Assembly: GCF_003989135.1 (NCBI RefSeq) | Contig: NZ_RYZZ01000010.1 | Location: forward strand, 1-64,000 | Source: Peribacillus cavernae | GTDB taxonomy: Bacteria > Bacillota > Bacilli > Bacillales > DSM-1321 | Length of the DNA stretch: 64,000 nucleotides | Reading direction: 5' to 3' | Part shown: piece after piece, positions 37,665-47,588 of the stretch | How the letters are laid out: every line of letters starts with the position of its first letter | Numbering within the stretch: the stretch's first letter is position 1 | The notes under the pieces: generated by a model | Databases searched by the model: none | Told to the model about the DNA's origin: nothing | What the model saw: the letters and a program-made list of their open reading frames with translations, nothing else | Position numbers and translations under genes: made by a program

Positions 37665-37937
37665 ATGAACAAGACAGAATTGACTAACGCAGTTGCTGAA
37701 GCAGGAGAGCTTTCCAAGAAAGATGCGACGAAAGCTGTTGATGCTGTTTTTGATACAATCCTAGACGCTTTGAAAAACGGAGATAAAGTACAACTAATCG
37801 GTTTTGGGAATTTCGAAGTACGTGAGCGCGCGGCTCGCAAAGGCCGTAACCCGCAAACTGGCGACGAAATCGAAATCGCAGCAAGTAAGGTACCAGCTTT
37901 CAAACCTGGTAAGGCACTTAAAGACGCTGTTAAGTAA
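37665..37937 (+). CDS. hbs: Histone-like DNA-binding protein HU (HBsu)
   Basis: Nucleoid protein, 90 residues, dimer that bends DNA. It begins [20 protein letters not shown] and contains the DNA-binding arm with [17 protein letters not shown] and the end [12 protein letters not shown]. Start at ATG 37665 after GGGAGGAGGTGAATGGC. An in-frame start 22 codons upstream would put part of leader LE2 into the protein and is rejected. Terminator at 37963-37996. Confidence 0.97.
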   Translation: MNKTELTNAVAEAGELSKKDATKAVDAVFDTILDALKNGDKVQLIGFGNFEVRERAARKGRNPQTGDEIEIAASKVPAFKPGKALKDAVK

Positions 37938-37962
37938 GTACATACGGTACTTTAGGGTGTAA

Positions 37963-37996
37963 GGGGACCACGCAATGTGACGTGGCCCCCTTTTTG
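37963..37996 (+). terminator. Terminator after hbs
   Basis: GGGGACCACG / CGTGGCCCCC hairpin followed by five T residues. Confidence 0.88.
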
Positions 37997-38060
37997 CTTC
38001 TTTTTTTCGAAATGTGCTAATATGGAGTTATATGTTTTTTAAAATGTCTTTGTTCAAAGA

Positions 38061-38344
38061 AAAGAAAGTATAACTTTTTCAATTTATACTGGTGTCTAGC
38101 GCAAGCAGCCTAGCCCCGACGCACAGGACGTGCTAGTGCCGACGAAGACATAAGGACGTGGCGTACTTAGTCGGCCTCGAGGTCATAAGGCCCGGCTCCC
38201 TACAGAAGGCAAAAAGCGCCTTCTTTCGGGATCTGTCTTATGCTTGTCGGACTTGCGCATGGATGCGCTGACGTCGACGTTCGCAACAGGACGTGGCGGT
38301 TCTTAGTCGACGTTCATTATTAAAGGCGCTTGCGCTTTTCTAAT
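38061..38344 (+). repeat. Modular palindromic repeat, copy R5 (complete long form)
   Basis: Leader AAGTATAACTTTTTCAA, GTGTCTAGCGCAAGCAGCC, TAGCCCCGACGCACAGGACG, TGCTAGTGCCGACGAAGAC, ATAAGGACGTGGCG, CTTAGTCGGCCTCGAGGTCA, then a cassette different from R3 (AGAAGGC-AAAAAGC-GCCTTCT hairpin between CATAAG and CTTATG), CTTGTCGGACTTGCGCA, GCGCTGACGTCGACGTTCGC, GGACGTGGCGGTTCTTAGTC, and terminal AAAGGCGCTTGCGCTTTTCT. It ends three bases before the folE ribosome-binding site. Confidence 0.9.
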
Positions 38345-38356
38345 TTAGGAGGAAGT

Positions 38357-38926
38357 ATGATGGCAAACGTGAATCATGCCAAAATAGAAGAAGCGGTAAA
38401 AATGATTCTGGAAGCGGTCGGCGAAGACCCGGAACGTGAAGGTCTATTGGATACACCTAAACGTGTCGCCAGAATGTACGAAGAAATTTTTGCAGGACTG
38501 GCGCAGGATCCAAAGGAATACTTTGAAACGGTTTTTGGGGAAGATCATGAAGAACTTGTCTTAGTAAAAGACATCCCCTTTTATTCCGTCTGTGAACATC
38601 ATCTTGTTCCTTTTTACGGGAAAGCTCATGTTGCTTACATACCGAGAAATGGAAGGGTAACCGGCTTAAGCAAACTGGCCAGGGCCGTTGAAGCCGTCTC
38701 AAAAAGGCCGCAGCTGCAGGAAAGGATCACCTCGACCGTGGCTGACTCGATTATGGAGAAGCTGGAGCCCCATGGTGTCATGATCGTTGTTGAAGCAGAG
38801 CATATGTGTATGACAATGCGCGGGGTTAAGAAACCGGGAGCAAAAACAGTGACTTCCGCTGTCAGAGGTGTATTTGCAGAGGATGCACGCTCGAGAGCCG
38901 AAGTGCTTGCTTTCATCAAAGAATAA
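38357..38926 (+). CDS. folE: GTP cyclohydrolase I
   Basis: Converts GTP to 7,8-dihydroneopterin triphosphate, first step of folate synthesis (B. subtilis mtrA). The 189 residues include the zinc ligands in [18 protein letters not shown] (Cys and His) and [11 protein letters not shown] (Cys), plus [10 protein letters not shown]. Start at ATG 38357 or the adjacent ATG 38360, after AGGAGGAAGT. The longer frame from 38330 begins inside repeat R5 and is rejected. It precedes mtrB by 38 nt, the conserved mtrAB pairing. Confidence 0.96.
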   Translation: MMANVNHAKIEEAVKMILEAVGEDPEREGLLDTPKRVARMYEEIFAGLAQDPKEYFETVFGEDHEELVLVKDIPFYSVCEHHLVPFYGKAHVAYIPRNGRVTGLSKLARAVEAVSKRPQLQERITSTVADSIMEKLEPHGVMIVVEAEHMCMTMRGVKKPGAKTVTSAVRGVFAEDARSRAEVLAFIKE

Positions 38927-38964
38927 GTGAAGGCTTTGAAACGTTTGATACGGAGGCGGACATT

Positions 38965-39210
38965 ATCGAGGAAAAACAGCTAAAGGATTTTGTTGTGATA
39001 AAGGCAGTGGAAGATGGCGTCAATGTGATTGGACTGACCCGGGGCACTGATACAAAATTCCACCATTCTGAAAAGCTTGATTCGGGCGAAGTGATGATTG
39101 CCCAGTTCACAGAGCATACGTCAGCGATAAAAATCAGAGGAAATGCCAAAATCTATACTCCATATGGAGAGATAGAGAGTGAAACTAGAAAAGGGCTGGC
39201 CGATAAATAG
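38965..39210 (+). CDS. mtrB: Tryptophan RNA-binding attenuation protein TRAP, probable ATC start
   Basis: Undecameric ring protein that binds (G/U)AG repeats in trp transcripts when loaded with tryptophan. No ATG, GTG or TTG in frame precedes residue [16 protein letters not shown] (38952-38956) lies eight bases before ATC at 38965. Starting there gives an N-terminus of the same length as B. subtilis MtrB, and puts the RNA-binding residues at Lys37, Lys56 and Arg58 exactly as in that protein. A GTG at 38995 with AAAGGA upstream would remove ten residues including part of the first strand. ATT at 38962 is another option. The C-terminus is a few residues longer than in B. subtilis. Confidence 0.85.
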   Translation: MEEKQLKDFVVIKAVEDGVNVIGLTRGTDTKFHHSEKLDSGEVMIAQFTEHTSAIKIRGNAKIYTPYGEIESETRKGLADK

Positions 39211-39254
39211 AGCCTGGTCGATCAAGCTGATTTCATTAACCGATACTACCATTG

Positions 39255-39300
39255 CCGGCATAAACTGGCCGTTAAAGCCTGCTATGCCGGTTTTATTTTT
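39255..39300 (+). terminator. Terminator after mtrB
   Basis: CCGGCATA / TATGCCGG, 8-bp stem with a 20-base loop that can itself fold partly, tail TTTTATTTTT. Confidence 0.75.
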
Positions 39301-39364
39301 CAGGAACCGAACCCAAGACTTTATCGTAAAAAAATTTGTTACAAGCACTATTGGATTATTTTTA

Positions 39365-39373
39365 TGTTATAAT
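39365..39373 (+). promoter_or_regulatory. Extended -10 promoter of hepS
   Basis: TGTTATAAT (TGnTATAAT) 80 bases upstream of the hepS start, after the mtrB terminator. Confidence 0.45.
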
Positions 39374-39452
39374 GATTTGTGCTTTAATCCGGAAACCTCG
39401 CATGATGCGGGGTAAATAAAATTATCTTACGGCGATGTAAGGGTGATCTCAA

Positions 39453-40280
39453 TTGTTAAACAAAAATACTCTTTTGACAGAATTGAAAGAATTAATAGAA
39501 AGAAAAGCTTATCATCCTTATTTACTCAAATATTTAGAGAAGCCGAGTATTGATGAAGATAAGCTGCTTTTGCTTATGGGCTTGTTTAACGAATTGGAGA
39601 TAACAGATGAGGAAAGAAAAAAATATATCTTATCTACCATGCTGGTGCAGATGGCCCTTGACGCCCATGAAAATGTAACTAACACCTCCCTGCAGGATGA
39701 AGAGGGGGGCAGCCTGAAAAACCGGCAATTAACAGTGTTAGCCGGGGATTACTACAGCGGCCTATACTATCAGTTACTGTCAGAAGTCGAAAACATTCCG
39801 TTAATTCGCGTTCTAGCTAGCGCGATAAAAGACATAAATGAACATAAAATTTTATTATACCAAAAGTCACTGGATGAAATTTCCTGTCTTATCGAAAGCG
39901 TGAAGGCAATCGAATCGTCATTGATCAGGAAAGTGGCTGATAACTTTAATAGACCAGGCTGGAAGGAACTCTCCGCGAACATCCTTCTCTTGAACCGCCT
40001 TCATAACGAGAAGAAAAGCTATTTGGAAACTGGACAATCCATCATTTTCGAGATAGTAAGAAAAATTTCTTTCCCAAAAAAAGAGAGGGCAGGCTCTTTA
40101 TCGAATGAGCAAATAGCTCTCGTGCTGAACAAAATGGATCAGTGCATCGCTTATGCTCAGGATTCCTCCAGACAGACACTGGAAAAGCTTTCTCCCCAGA
40201 ACGTGACCCTAAAAAAAAGGATCGGCGCCATTTTGGAATATACATCCATTACAGCAAATTCAATTGTGGAAGAAGGGTGA
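39453..40280 (+). CDS. hepS: Heptaprenyl diphosphate synthase component I
   Basis: Non-catalytic small subunit of heptaprenyl diphosphate synthase, which makes the menaquinone-7 side chain with HepT. The 275 residues are largely helical, lack DDxxD motifs, and match HepS by position and by segments such as MVQMALDAHENV and KNRQLTVLAGDYYSGLYYQLL. TTG start after AAGGGTGATC. Slightly longer than B. subtilis HepS. menH follows after three bases. Confidence 0.9.
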   Translation: MLNKNTLLTELKELIERKAYHPYLLKYLEKPSIDEDKLLLLMGLFNELEITDEERKKYILSTMLVQMALDAHENVTNTSLQDEEGGSLKNRQLTVLAGDYYSGLYYQLLSEVENIPLIRVLASAIKDINEHKILLYQKSLDEISCLIESVKAIESSLIRKVADNFNRPGWKELSANILLLNRLHNEKKSYLETGQSIIFEIVRKISFPKKERAGSLSNEQIALVLNKMDQCIAYAQDSSRQTLEKLSPQNVTLKKRIGAILEYTSITANSIVEEG

Positions 40281-40283
40281 ACT

Positions 40284-40994
40284 ATGCAGCAGTCAAAAGA
40301 ACAAAGAGTTCATCATGTTTTTGAAAAAATATATGATAATTATGACAAAATGAACTCTGTCATAAGTTTCAAGCAGCACATCAAATGGCGTAAATATACG
40401 ACGGATCGAATGGATGTCCCTAAGGGGGCGGCTGCTCTTGATGTTTGCTGCGGAACAGCTGACTGGACCATTGCTCTCGCGGAAAAAACCGGCCCAACTG
40501 GCAAAGTCACCGGCCTTGATTTCAGCAAAAATATGCTTAAAATCGGTGAAGAGAAAATCGAAGAGTTGAAACTGGATGATTACGTAACATTGATTCACGG
40601 AAATGCCATGGAGCTTCCGTTTGAAGATAATACTTTTGATTATGTGACAATTGGATTCGGACTTCGCAATGTTCCTGATTACCTGCAGGTATTAAAGGAA
40701 TTAAACAGGGTCTTGAAACCGGGAGGAATGGCGGTTTGTCTCGAAACCTCACAGCCGACGATGATAGGGTTTAAACAGCTGTATTATATGTACTTTCGTT
40801 TTGTAATGCCATTGTTTGGCAAGCTGTTCGCCAAAAGCTTTCAGGAATACTCATGGCTCCAGGAGTCGGCACGGGATTTTCCGGGGATGAAGGAGCTGGC
40901 AGGCATGTTTAAGGAAGCCGGTTTCCGGAATGTCAGCTACAAAGCCCACAGCGGCGGGGCAGCCGCTACACATTTTGGCTATAAATTGAAATAA
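40284..40994 (+). CDS. menH: Demethylmenaquinone methyltransferase
   Basis: SAM-dependent C-methyltransferase for the last step of menaquinone synthesis (also called MenG/UbiE/GerCB). The 236 residues have motif [24 protein letters not shown], and motif [25 protein letters not shown] and LKPGG. ATG three bases after hepS. The usual hepS-menH-hepT operon is interrupted by repeat R6 in the gap before hepT. Confidence 0.95.
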   Translation: MQQSKEQRVHHVFEKIYDNYDKMNSVISFKQHIKWRKYTTDRMDVPKGAAALDVCCGTADWTIALAEKTGPTGKVTGLDFSKNMLKIGEEKIEELKLDDYVTLIHGNAMELPFEDNTFDYVTIGFGLRNVPDYLQVLKELNRVLKPGGMAVCLETSQPTMIGFKQLYYMYFRFVMPLFGKLFAKSFQEYSWLQESARDFPGMKELAGMFKEAGFRNVSYKAHSGGAAATHFGYKLK

Positions 40995-40999
40995 ATACC

Positions 41000-41109
41000 G
41001 AAAGCGGAAGCGCCTTGTTCAAAGGAACGTCGACTAACAACCGCCACGTCCTGTGGCAATGTCGGCACTAGCACGTTCTGTGCGTCGGGGCTAGGCTGCT
41101 TGCGCTGGA
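41000..41109 (-). repeat. Modular palindromic repeat, copy R6 (short form, inside the hep operon)
   Basis: Minus-strand orientation: CCAGCGCAAGCAGCCTAGCC, CCGACGCACAGAACGTGCTA, GTGCCGACATTGCCACAGGA, CGTGGCGGTTGTTAGTCGAC, GTTCCTTTGAACAAGGCGCT, TCCGCTTTC. No leader block is attached. It lies between menH and hepT, which are normally co-transcribed, so the element would be present in that mRNA. Confidence 0.87.
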
Positions 41110-41141
41110 TGAAAAGCATTTACAAAAGCTGGGTGGAGTTT

Positions 41142-42104
41142 ATGAAACTTAACATATTGTATTCCTTTTTGAATACAGATCTGCAAATCATTGAAAAAGA
41201 ATTAGAAGCTACCATACACGCCGAATCGCCTGTCCTTAGACAAGCATCTTTGCATCTGCTGCAATCCGGAGGGAAACGGATTCGCCCAGTTTTTGTATTG
41301 CTGGCAGCAAAATTTGGCCAATATGATATCCATGTGGTGAAAAACGCTGCGATTGCACTTGAACTGATCCATATGGCGTCGCTTGTCCATGATGACGTTA
41401 TTGATGATTCAGATTTGCGCCGCGGAGCACCGACAATTAAATCAAAGTGGGATAACCGTGTCGCCATGTATACAGGCGACTACATTTTTGCCAGGTCTCT
41501 TGAGGTGATGTCTGAAATCAAGAATCCTCTTGCCCATCAGCTTCTTGCCCATGCAATCATCGAAGTATGCAAAGGCGAAATTGAGCAGATCAAGGATAAA
41601 TATGATTTCGGCCAGAATTTAAGAACCTATTTAAAAAGGATTAGGCGGAAAACGGCCCTGCTCATCGCCTCAAGCTGCCAGTTAGGCGCCATTGCCGCAG
41701 GCGTGGAGGAGCATGTCCATAAACAACTGTTCCGGTTCGGCTATTATGTCGGGATGACCTATCAAATCACCGATGATATCCTCGACTTTACAGGAACGGA
41801 AAAGGAGCTCGGAAAACCCGCTGGAGGCGATCTCAGGCAGGGAAATATCACGCTTCCCGTGTTGATCGCCATGGAAGACCCAAGGATCATGGCCTTGGTT
41901 GGAAGCGTCCATGAAAATATCTCGAAAGATGAATTAACTGATATAATCGATACAATCAACGCTTCAGGAGCGATTGAAAAGGCGTCTGAAATGGGAGACG
42001 CTTATTTGAAAAAAGCATTTGCAATATTGGAGACACTGCCCCCCAACCGTGCAAAAAACACATTTTCCGAAATAGCGAAATTCATCGGTAAACGAAAATT
42101 TTAA
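41142..42104 (+). CDS. hepT: Heptaprenyl diphosphate synthase component II
   Basis: Catalytic subunit of heptaprenyl diphosphate synthase. The 320 residues carry the first aspartate-rich motif DDVIDDSDLRRG (about 85-96) and the second DDILDF (about 211-216), plus GGKRIRP and KTALLI. Start at ATG 41142 (MKLNILYSFL) after GGTGGAG; the longer frame from 41100 begins within repeat R6 and is rejected. Confidence 0.95.
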   Translation: MKLNILYSFLNTDLQIIEKELEATIHAESPVLRQASLHLLQSGGKRIRPVFVLLAAKFGQYDIHVVKNAAIALELIHMASLVHDDVIDDSDLRRGAPTIKSKWDNRVAMYTGDYIFARSLEVMSEIKNPLAHQLLAHAIIEVCKGEIEQIKDKYDFGQNLRTYLKRIRRKTALLIASSCQLGAIAAGVEEHVHKQLFRFGYYVGMTYQITDDILDFTGTEKELGKPAGGDLRQGNITLPVLIAMEDPRIMALVGSVHENISKDELTDIIDTINASGAIEKASEMGDAYLKKAFAILETLPPNRAKNTFSEIAKFIGKRKF

Positions 42105-42211
42105 TTATTGATATCCGAAAGGTTGCGTAATTTTCAAAACAATGATACTATTTTTGAGGATTGTCTAAGATTTAGGCAAATATCATTCATACATAGCAGG
42201 AGTGGACATTC

Positions 42212-42658
42212 ATGGAAAAAACGTTTCTAATGGTTAAACCCGATGGTGTACAGCGCAGCCTCATCGGTGAAATTGTTTCTCGTTTCGAGAAAAAAGGCTT
42301 CCGTTTAGCTGGAGCAAAATTGATGGCGATTTCAACAGAACTTGCCGAGCAGCACTATGGTGAACATAAAGAGCGTCCTTTTTTCGGAGAACTAGTCGAT
42401 TTCATCACCTCCGGCCCCGTTTTTGCGATGGTCTGGGAGGGCGAAAATGTAATCGCTGTCGCACGCCAGATGATGGGTGCAACAAATCCCAAAGACGCAG
42501 CTGCAGCTACAATCCGTGGCGACTTCGCTGTTACTGTCGGCAAAAATATCATTCATGGATCTGATTCACTGGAGAGTGCAGAGCGTGAAATCAGCTTATT
42601 TTTCAAAGAAGAAGAATTGGCGGAATACGCTAAGTCAATCGGTGAATGGGTATATTAA
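42212..42658 (+). CDS. ndk: Nucleoside diphosphate kinase
   Basis: Transfers the gamma phosphate between nucleoside triphosphates and diphosphates. The 148 residues begin [20 protein letters not shown] and carry the catalytic histidine in [16 protein letters not shown] (about His115). ATG after GCAGGAGTG. Terminator at 42666-42699. Confidence 0.97.
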   Translation: MEKTFLMVKPDGVQRSLIGEIVSRFEKKGFRLAGAKLMAISTELAEQHYGEHKERPFFGELVDFITSGPVFAMVWEGENVIAVARQMMGATNPKDAAAATIRGDFAVTVGKNIIHGSDSLESAEREISLFFKEEELAEYAKSIGEWVY

Positions 42659-42665
42659 TCAATCT

Positions 42666-42699
42666 AGCTTTGCCATCCGGCGAAGCTTTTTGTTTTTTT
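42666..42699 (+). terminator. Terminator after ndk
   Basis: AGCTTTGCC / GGCGAAGCT, 9-bp stem with a G-T pair, loop ATCC, tail TTTTGTTTTTTT. Confidence 0.88.
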
Positions 42700-42778
42700 A
42701 AAAAAGATCATTTGATAATTATGTCCTAAAAGCAAACTTCCTGCAAACTTCTTCCGATATATTAGTGGGCGGAAGTAA

Positions 42779-43576
<798 letters not shown>

Positions 43577-43664
43577 CATTTCACCGTATACTGTTCCCAC
43601 TTTTCTTAAAACTATGGTATATTGATACATAAATCCTTGAAAGAGATAAAAGGGGGAAGCGGAA

Positions 43665-44837
43665 ATGAGATATTTAACGGCTGGGGAATCCCACGGTCCA
43701 CAGTTAACCACAATCATTGAGGGTTTGCCTGCTGGCATGCCAATCACACAGGAAGATATCAACGAAGAACTGGCACGCCGCCAGAAGGGACATGGCCGCG
43801 GCAGAAGAATGCAAATTGAAAAGGACCAGGCGTTTATCGCATCAGGAATCAGGCACGGTTCTACACTTGGTTCACCGGTTGCTCTTGTGGTTGAAAACAA
43901 GGATTGGACGCATTGGACGAAAATAATGGGCAGTGAGCCCCTAGACGAAACAGAAACGGAAGAGGTTAAACGGAAAATTACCAGGCCAAGGCCGGGACAT
44001 GCCGACTTAAACGGCGGAATTAAATATGGCCACCGTGATTTGCGAAATGTCCTCGAGCGTTCTTCGGCGAGGGAAACCACGGTACGAGTCGCCGCCGGAG
44101 CCGTTGCCAAAAAACTATTGTCGCTTCTTGGAATTGAAGTGGCTTCACATGTTATTGAAATCGGTGGAATTAAGGCGAATCCGCAAGGGTATTCGTCCAT
44201 TCGTGAGCTTCAGGAACGAACGGAAGCTTCACCCGTCCGCTGCTTCGATTCTAGTATTGAACAAAAAATGATGGACGCAATCGACGAGGCTAAGAAGAAC
44301 GGTGATTCGATTGGTGGAATCGTTGAAGTAATTGTCGAGGGAATGCCTGTAGGGGTCGGGAGTTATGTTCACTATGACCGGAAGCTGGATGCGAAGCTTG
44401 CGGCTGCCATTGTCAGCATCAATGCTTTCAAAGGCGTTGAAATTGGAATCGGCTTTGAAGCGGCCCATCTTCCCGGCAGTGAGGTTCATGATGAAATCCT
44501 TTGGAATCAGGAAGAAGGCTACTACCGGAAAACGAATCGCCTTGGCGGTTTGGAAGGCGGCATGACTACCGGAATGCCGATTATTGTCCGCGGCGTCATG
44601 AAGCCGATCCCGACATTGTACAAACCGCTGCAAAGTGTGGACATTGATACGAAAGAAACGTTTACCGCAAGCATCGAGCGTTCCGACAGCTGTGCAGTAC
44701 CTGCCGCCGCAGTGGTCGCTGAAGCGGTGGTAGCCTGGGAGCTTGCCCGTGCTCTTGTCGATCAATTCCCGTCTGACCGTTTTGATAAACTGGCTGAGGC
44801 GATAGAGATCCATAAGAAAGAGGCAAAGGAGTTTTAA
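43665..44837 (+). CDS. aroF: Chorismate synthase
   Basis: Last step of the shikimate pathway, EPSP to chorismate, FMN-dependent (aroF in B. subtilis nomenclature, aroC elsewhere). The 390 residues begin [15 protein letters not shown] and include [41 protein letters not shown] and [16 protein letters not shown] after AAAGGGGGAAGCGG. aroB follows after six bases and its site lies at the end of this gene, so the two are coupled. Confidence 0.97.
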   Translation: MRYLTAGESHGPQLTTIIEGLPAGMPITQEDINEELARRQKGHGRGRRMQIEKDQAFIASGIRHGSTLGSPVALVVENKDWTHWTKIMGSEPLDETETEEVKRKITRPRPGHADLNGGIKYGHRDLRNVLERSSARETTVRVAAGAVAKKLLSLLGIEVASHVIEIGGIKANPQGYSSIRELQERTEASPVRCFDSSIEQKMMDAIDEAKKNGDSIGGIVEVIVEGMPVGVGSYVHYDRKLDAKLAAAIVSINAFKGVEIGIGFEAAHLPGSEVHDEILWNQEEGYYRKTNRLGGLEGGMTTGMPIIVRGVMKPIPTLYKPLQSVDIDTKETFTASIERSDSCAVPAAAVVAEAVVAWELARALVDQFPSDRFDKLAEAIEIHKKEAKEF

Positions 44838-44843
44838 TCGGCT

Positions 44844-45932
44844 ATGGAAACCATCGAAATTAAAACACCATCCAAATCGTATCCCGTTTTTATCGGCCGG
44901 AATACCGTCAGATCACTGACTGATTTTATCATCGGCCACTATCGCCTGACCGGGAAGATCATGATTATTACAGATGAAAAAGTCGCTGGCCTTCATTTGC
45001 ATACCGTAAAGGAAAGCCTGTCTCAGACCAATATCCCGATCTGTGAATACATAGTCCCAGAAGGAGAGCATGCGAAAAGCTTTGACGTGTTTTATCAGTG
45101 CCAAAGCTTTGCGCTCTCGGAGAATTTAAACAGGAAATCGGTGATTATTGCGCTAGGCGGCGGTGCGGTCGGGGATGTGGCGGGCTTTGTTGCGGCTACT
45201 TTCATGAGAGGGATCCCCTTTCTCCAAATCCCGACAACGCTGCTTGCCCACGACAGTGCAGTTGGCGGGAAGGTCGCGATCAACCATCCGCAAGGAAAGA
45301 ATATGATTGGCGTTTTCTATCAGCCGGAAGCAGTATTTTTTGATCTAGACTTCTTAAGGACATTGCCTCCAAAGGAATGGCGTTCCGGGTTTGCGGAGGT
45401 AGTTAAGGAAGCCCTTATCCAGGATAGCGATTTTTACAATTGGCTGCTGTCCTCGATAGGTAATCTGAATGATCTGACCGAAGAAAAACTCATGCATATG
45501 ATTAAAAGAGGAATCGAAATCAAAGCAGCGATTGTTGCCGAAGATGAAAAAGAAACAGGGGTAAGGGCTTATTTAAACCTTGGCCACACGCTCGGCCATG
45601 CAATTGAAGGATTACTGGGCTATGGCAGCATCTCTCACGGCGAAGCGGTCATGACCGGGACGATCTTCGCCTTGCATTTAAGCCAAAGAAGGCTTGGCCT
45701 CGATTTTGATATGCAACGCTTTATAAGCTGGATACATACATTGGGCTATGAAACAACGATTGATCGGGACGATAAGAAATCAGAGTTGCTGTCTTTTATG
45801 AAACGAGATAAAAAGAATGTCAGCAATATAATCACATTTGTACTGCTTCAAAAGGTTGGCCATCCTCAAATGGAAGATATTCCTGACAGTGAGATTCTGG
45901 ATAGCCTTTCGCTTATGTACAGCGGGAAGTGA
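44844..45932 (+). CDS. aroB: 3-dehydroquinate synthase
   Basis: NAD- and metal-dependent conversion of DAHP to 3-dehydroquinate. The 362 residues contain the NAD-binding PEGEHAKSF and ALGGGAVGDVAGFVA, the substrate lysines in HDSAVGGKVAINHP, and metal-ligand histidines in GHTLGHAIEG and SHGEAV. Site AAAGGAG in the end of aroF. It precedes aroH by 27 nt. Confidence 0.97.
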   Translation: METIEIKTPSKSYPVFIGRNTVRSLTDFIIGHYRLTGKIMIITDEKVAGLHLHTVKESLSQTNIPICEYIVPEGEHAKSFDVFYQCQSFALSENLNRKSVIIALGGGAVGDVAGFVAATFMRGIPFLQIPTTLLAHDSAVGGKVAINHPQGKNMIGVFYQPEAVFFDLDFLRTLPPKEWRSGFAEVVKEALIQDSDFYNWLLSSIGNLNDLTEEKLMHMIKRGIEIKAAIVAEDEKETGVRAYLNLGHTLGHAIEGLLGYGSISHGEAVMTGTIFALHLSQRRLGLDFDMQRFISWIHTLGYETTIDRDDKKSELLSFMKRDKKNVSNIITFVLLQKVGHPQMEDIPDSEILDSLSLMYSGK

Positions 45933-45959
45933 ACGTCGTAAAATCGAAGGGGGAGCAAT

Positions 45960-46328
45960 ATGATTAGAGGAATCAGGGGTGCAACGACTGTCGAAAAAAA
46001 TGATGAACGCGCTATAATTGATGCAACAGAAAAACTGTTGTCTGTGATGATTGCTGAAAATGAGATAGACCCGGATAAAGTTGCTTCTGTTTTTATTTCT
46101 GTTACGGACGACCTTAGTTCCGCCTTCCCAGCTAAGGCTCTTCGTAAATTTGAAGGATGGATGTATGTGCCTGTCATGTGCATGAAGGAAATTCCTGTAC
46201 CAAGTTCGCTGAAATTCTGTATTCGCATTATGCTTCATCTCAATACAGACACAGCACAGCAGGATATCCAACACGCTTATCTGGAAAAAGCGATTGCTTT
46301 GCGTCCTGATCTACAAAATCATTCATAA
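45960..46328 (+). CDS. aroH: Chorismate mutase, AroH class
   Basis: Monofunctional trimeric chorismate mutase making prephenate. The 122 residues begin MIRGIRGATTVEKND, with the active-site Arg near the N-terminus, and contain FPAKALRKFEGWMYVPVMCM, then KFCIRIMLHLNTDT (active-site Arg). Ends LEKAIALRPDL. GGGGGAGC precedes the ATG. In B. subtilis trpE follows; here no trp gene follows. Confidence 0.95.
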   Translation: MIRGIRGATTVEKNDERAIIDATEKLLSVMIAENEIDPDKVASVFISVTDDLSSAFPAKALRKFEGWMYVPVMCMKEIPVPSSLKFCIRIMLHLNTDTAQQDIQHAYLEKAIALRPDLQNHS

Positions 46329-46385
46329 GCAGCTGTTGAAAAATCTGAAAACTAAAGATAAATCTATCGCTAAAACATGGAAATG

Positions 46386-46394
46386 TGCTATACT
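46386..46394 (+). promoter_or_regulatory. Extended -10 promoter of hisC
   Basis: TGCTATACT fits TGnTATAnT and lies 56 bases before hisC. This would let hisC-tyrA-aroE be transcribed separately from aroFBH. Confidence 0.4.
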
Positions 46395-46450
46395 AGCTAT
46401 ATACTCTGCCGCTTTAAAGCGTTGAATCTACCTAACTGAGGTGAATGTTA

Positions 46451-47545
46451 ATGAAATGGAAAGACGCCGTACTTTCGTTAAAGCCTTACCAGCCCGGAAA
46501 ATCGATTCAGGAAGTGCAAAAACAATACGGTCTTGAAAGCATCACGAAACTTGCTTCAAATGAAAATCCTTCTGGCTGTTCCGAAACTGTTAAAGAGGTG
46601 ATAAGCAGTTTCAATGAATCGTATGCCATCTATCCAGATGGATACGCAACGATGCTGAGGCAGGCTGTCTCTAGTTATTTAGGAGTGAAGGAAACAGAAC
46701 TCATTTTTGGAAATGGCACTGACGAGATTATCCAGGTTATCTCCCGCAGCCTTCTCACTTCCAACTGGAATACCGTAATGGCAACCCCGAGCTTTTCACA
46801 ATACCGCCACAACGCCGTCATTGAAGGCGCTGAAATCAGGGAAGTGGAACTTGTGGGCGGAGCGCATAATTTACCGCGGATGCTTGAAGAAATCGATGAA
46901 AATACCGCCGTCGTCTGGCTGTGCACGCCTAACAATCCGACAGGCGTTTATATTACAGAAGCAGAATTGATAAGCTTTTTAAAAGAAGTCCCTAAAGATG
47001 TGCTTGTCGTGATTGATGAAGCCTATTTTGAATATGTTGACGCAGCAGATTATCCTGATAGCACCAAACTTATCGAAACGTATAAAAATATTATTGTGTT
47101 AAGGACTTTTTCCAAGATATACGGCCTCGCAAGCTTACGTGTTGGATACGGTGTGGCAAACGAAGAAATCATCCAGAAGCTTGAACCGGCCCGCGCACCA
47201 TTTAATACGAATACATTGGCGCAGCTTGCTGCGATGACGGCAATCAGTGACCAGGAATTTATTGCAGAATGCAAGCTGGAAAATCGGAAAGGACTTCAAC
47301 AATATTACCGTTTTTGTGAAGAAGAAGGACTTTCTTATTATCCATCACAAGGAAATTTCATTTTGATTGATTTTCAGGCAGATGGTGACGAGGTGTTTCA
47401 ATTTCTGCTTGAAAGAGGTTTTATTGTCCGTTCAGGACAGGCACTTGGCTTCCCAACTTCTGTCAGGGTAACGGTAGGCTCTGCTGAACAAAATAAGGGA
47501 ATTATTGAAATCATGAAGGAATACCTTGCTTCAAAAAAATCATAA
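46451..47545 (+). CDS. hisC: Histidinol-phosphate/aromatic aminotransferase
   Basis: PLP-dependent class I/II aminotransferase used in histidine synthesis and for tyrosine and phenylalanine in Bacillus. The 364 residues contain KLASNENPSG, LCTPNNPTGVY, VIDEAYFEY and the PLP lysine in RTFSKIYGLASLRVGYG. I choose ATG 46451, seven bases after GAGGTG, over the ATG two codons earlier that touches the site. tyrA starts 43 nt downstream. Confidence 0.95.
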   Translation: MKWKDAVLSLKPYQPGKSIQEVQKQYGLESITKLASNENPSGCSETVKEVISSFNESYAIYPDGYATMLRQAVSSYLGVKETELIFGNGTDEIIQVISRSLLTSNWNTVMATPSFSQYRHNAVIEGAEIREVELVGGAHNLPRMLEEIDENTAVVWLCTPNNPTGVYITEAELISFLKEVPKDVLVVIDEAYFEYVDAADYPDSTKLIETYKNIIVLRTFSKIYGLASLRVGYGVANEEIIQKLEPARAPFNTNTLAQLAAMTAISDQEFIAECKLENRKGLQQYYRFCEEEGLSYYPSQGNFILIDFQADGDEVFQFLLERGFIVRSGQALGFPTSVRVTVGSAEQNKGIIEIMKEYLASKKS

Positions 47546-47588
47546 TAGTACGCAAAATGTAATATTCCCTGTAGGTGGGGGTGAGTTC

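Noticed and set aside
38330-38356. Upstream start for folE (nine extra residues)
   Set aside because: It begins inside the end of repeat R5; the ATG at 38357 has AGGAGGA directly upstream and gives the usual length.
38345-38356. Tetrahydrofolate riboswitch upstream of folE
   Set aside because: The upstream sequence is repeat R5; the conserved THF aptamer segments are not present.
41100-41141. Upstream start for hepT
   Set aside because: The extra residues are encoded by repeat R6; the ATG at 41142 has its own site and a conserved N-terminus.
46329-46450. T-box or TRAP-binding leader before hisC
   Set aside because: No T-box sequence (AGGGTGGNACCGCG-like) and no array of GAG/TAG triplets.
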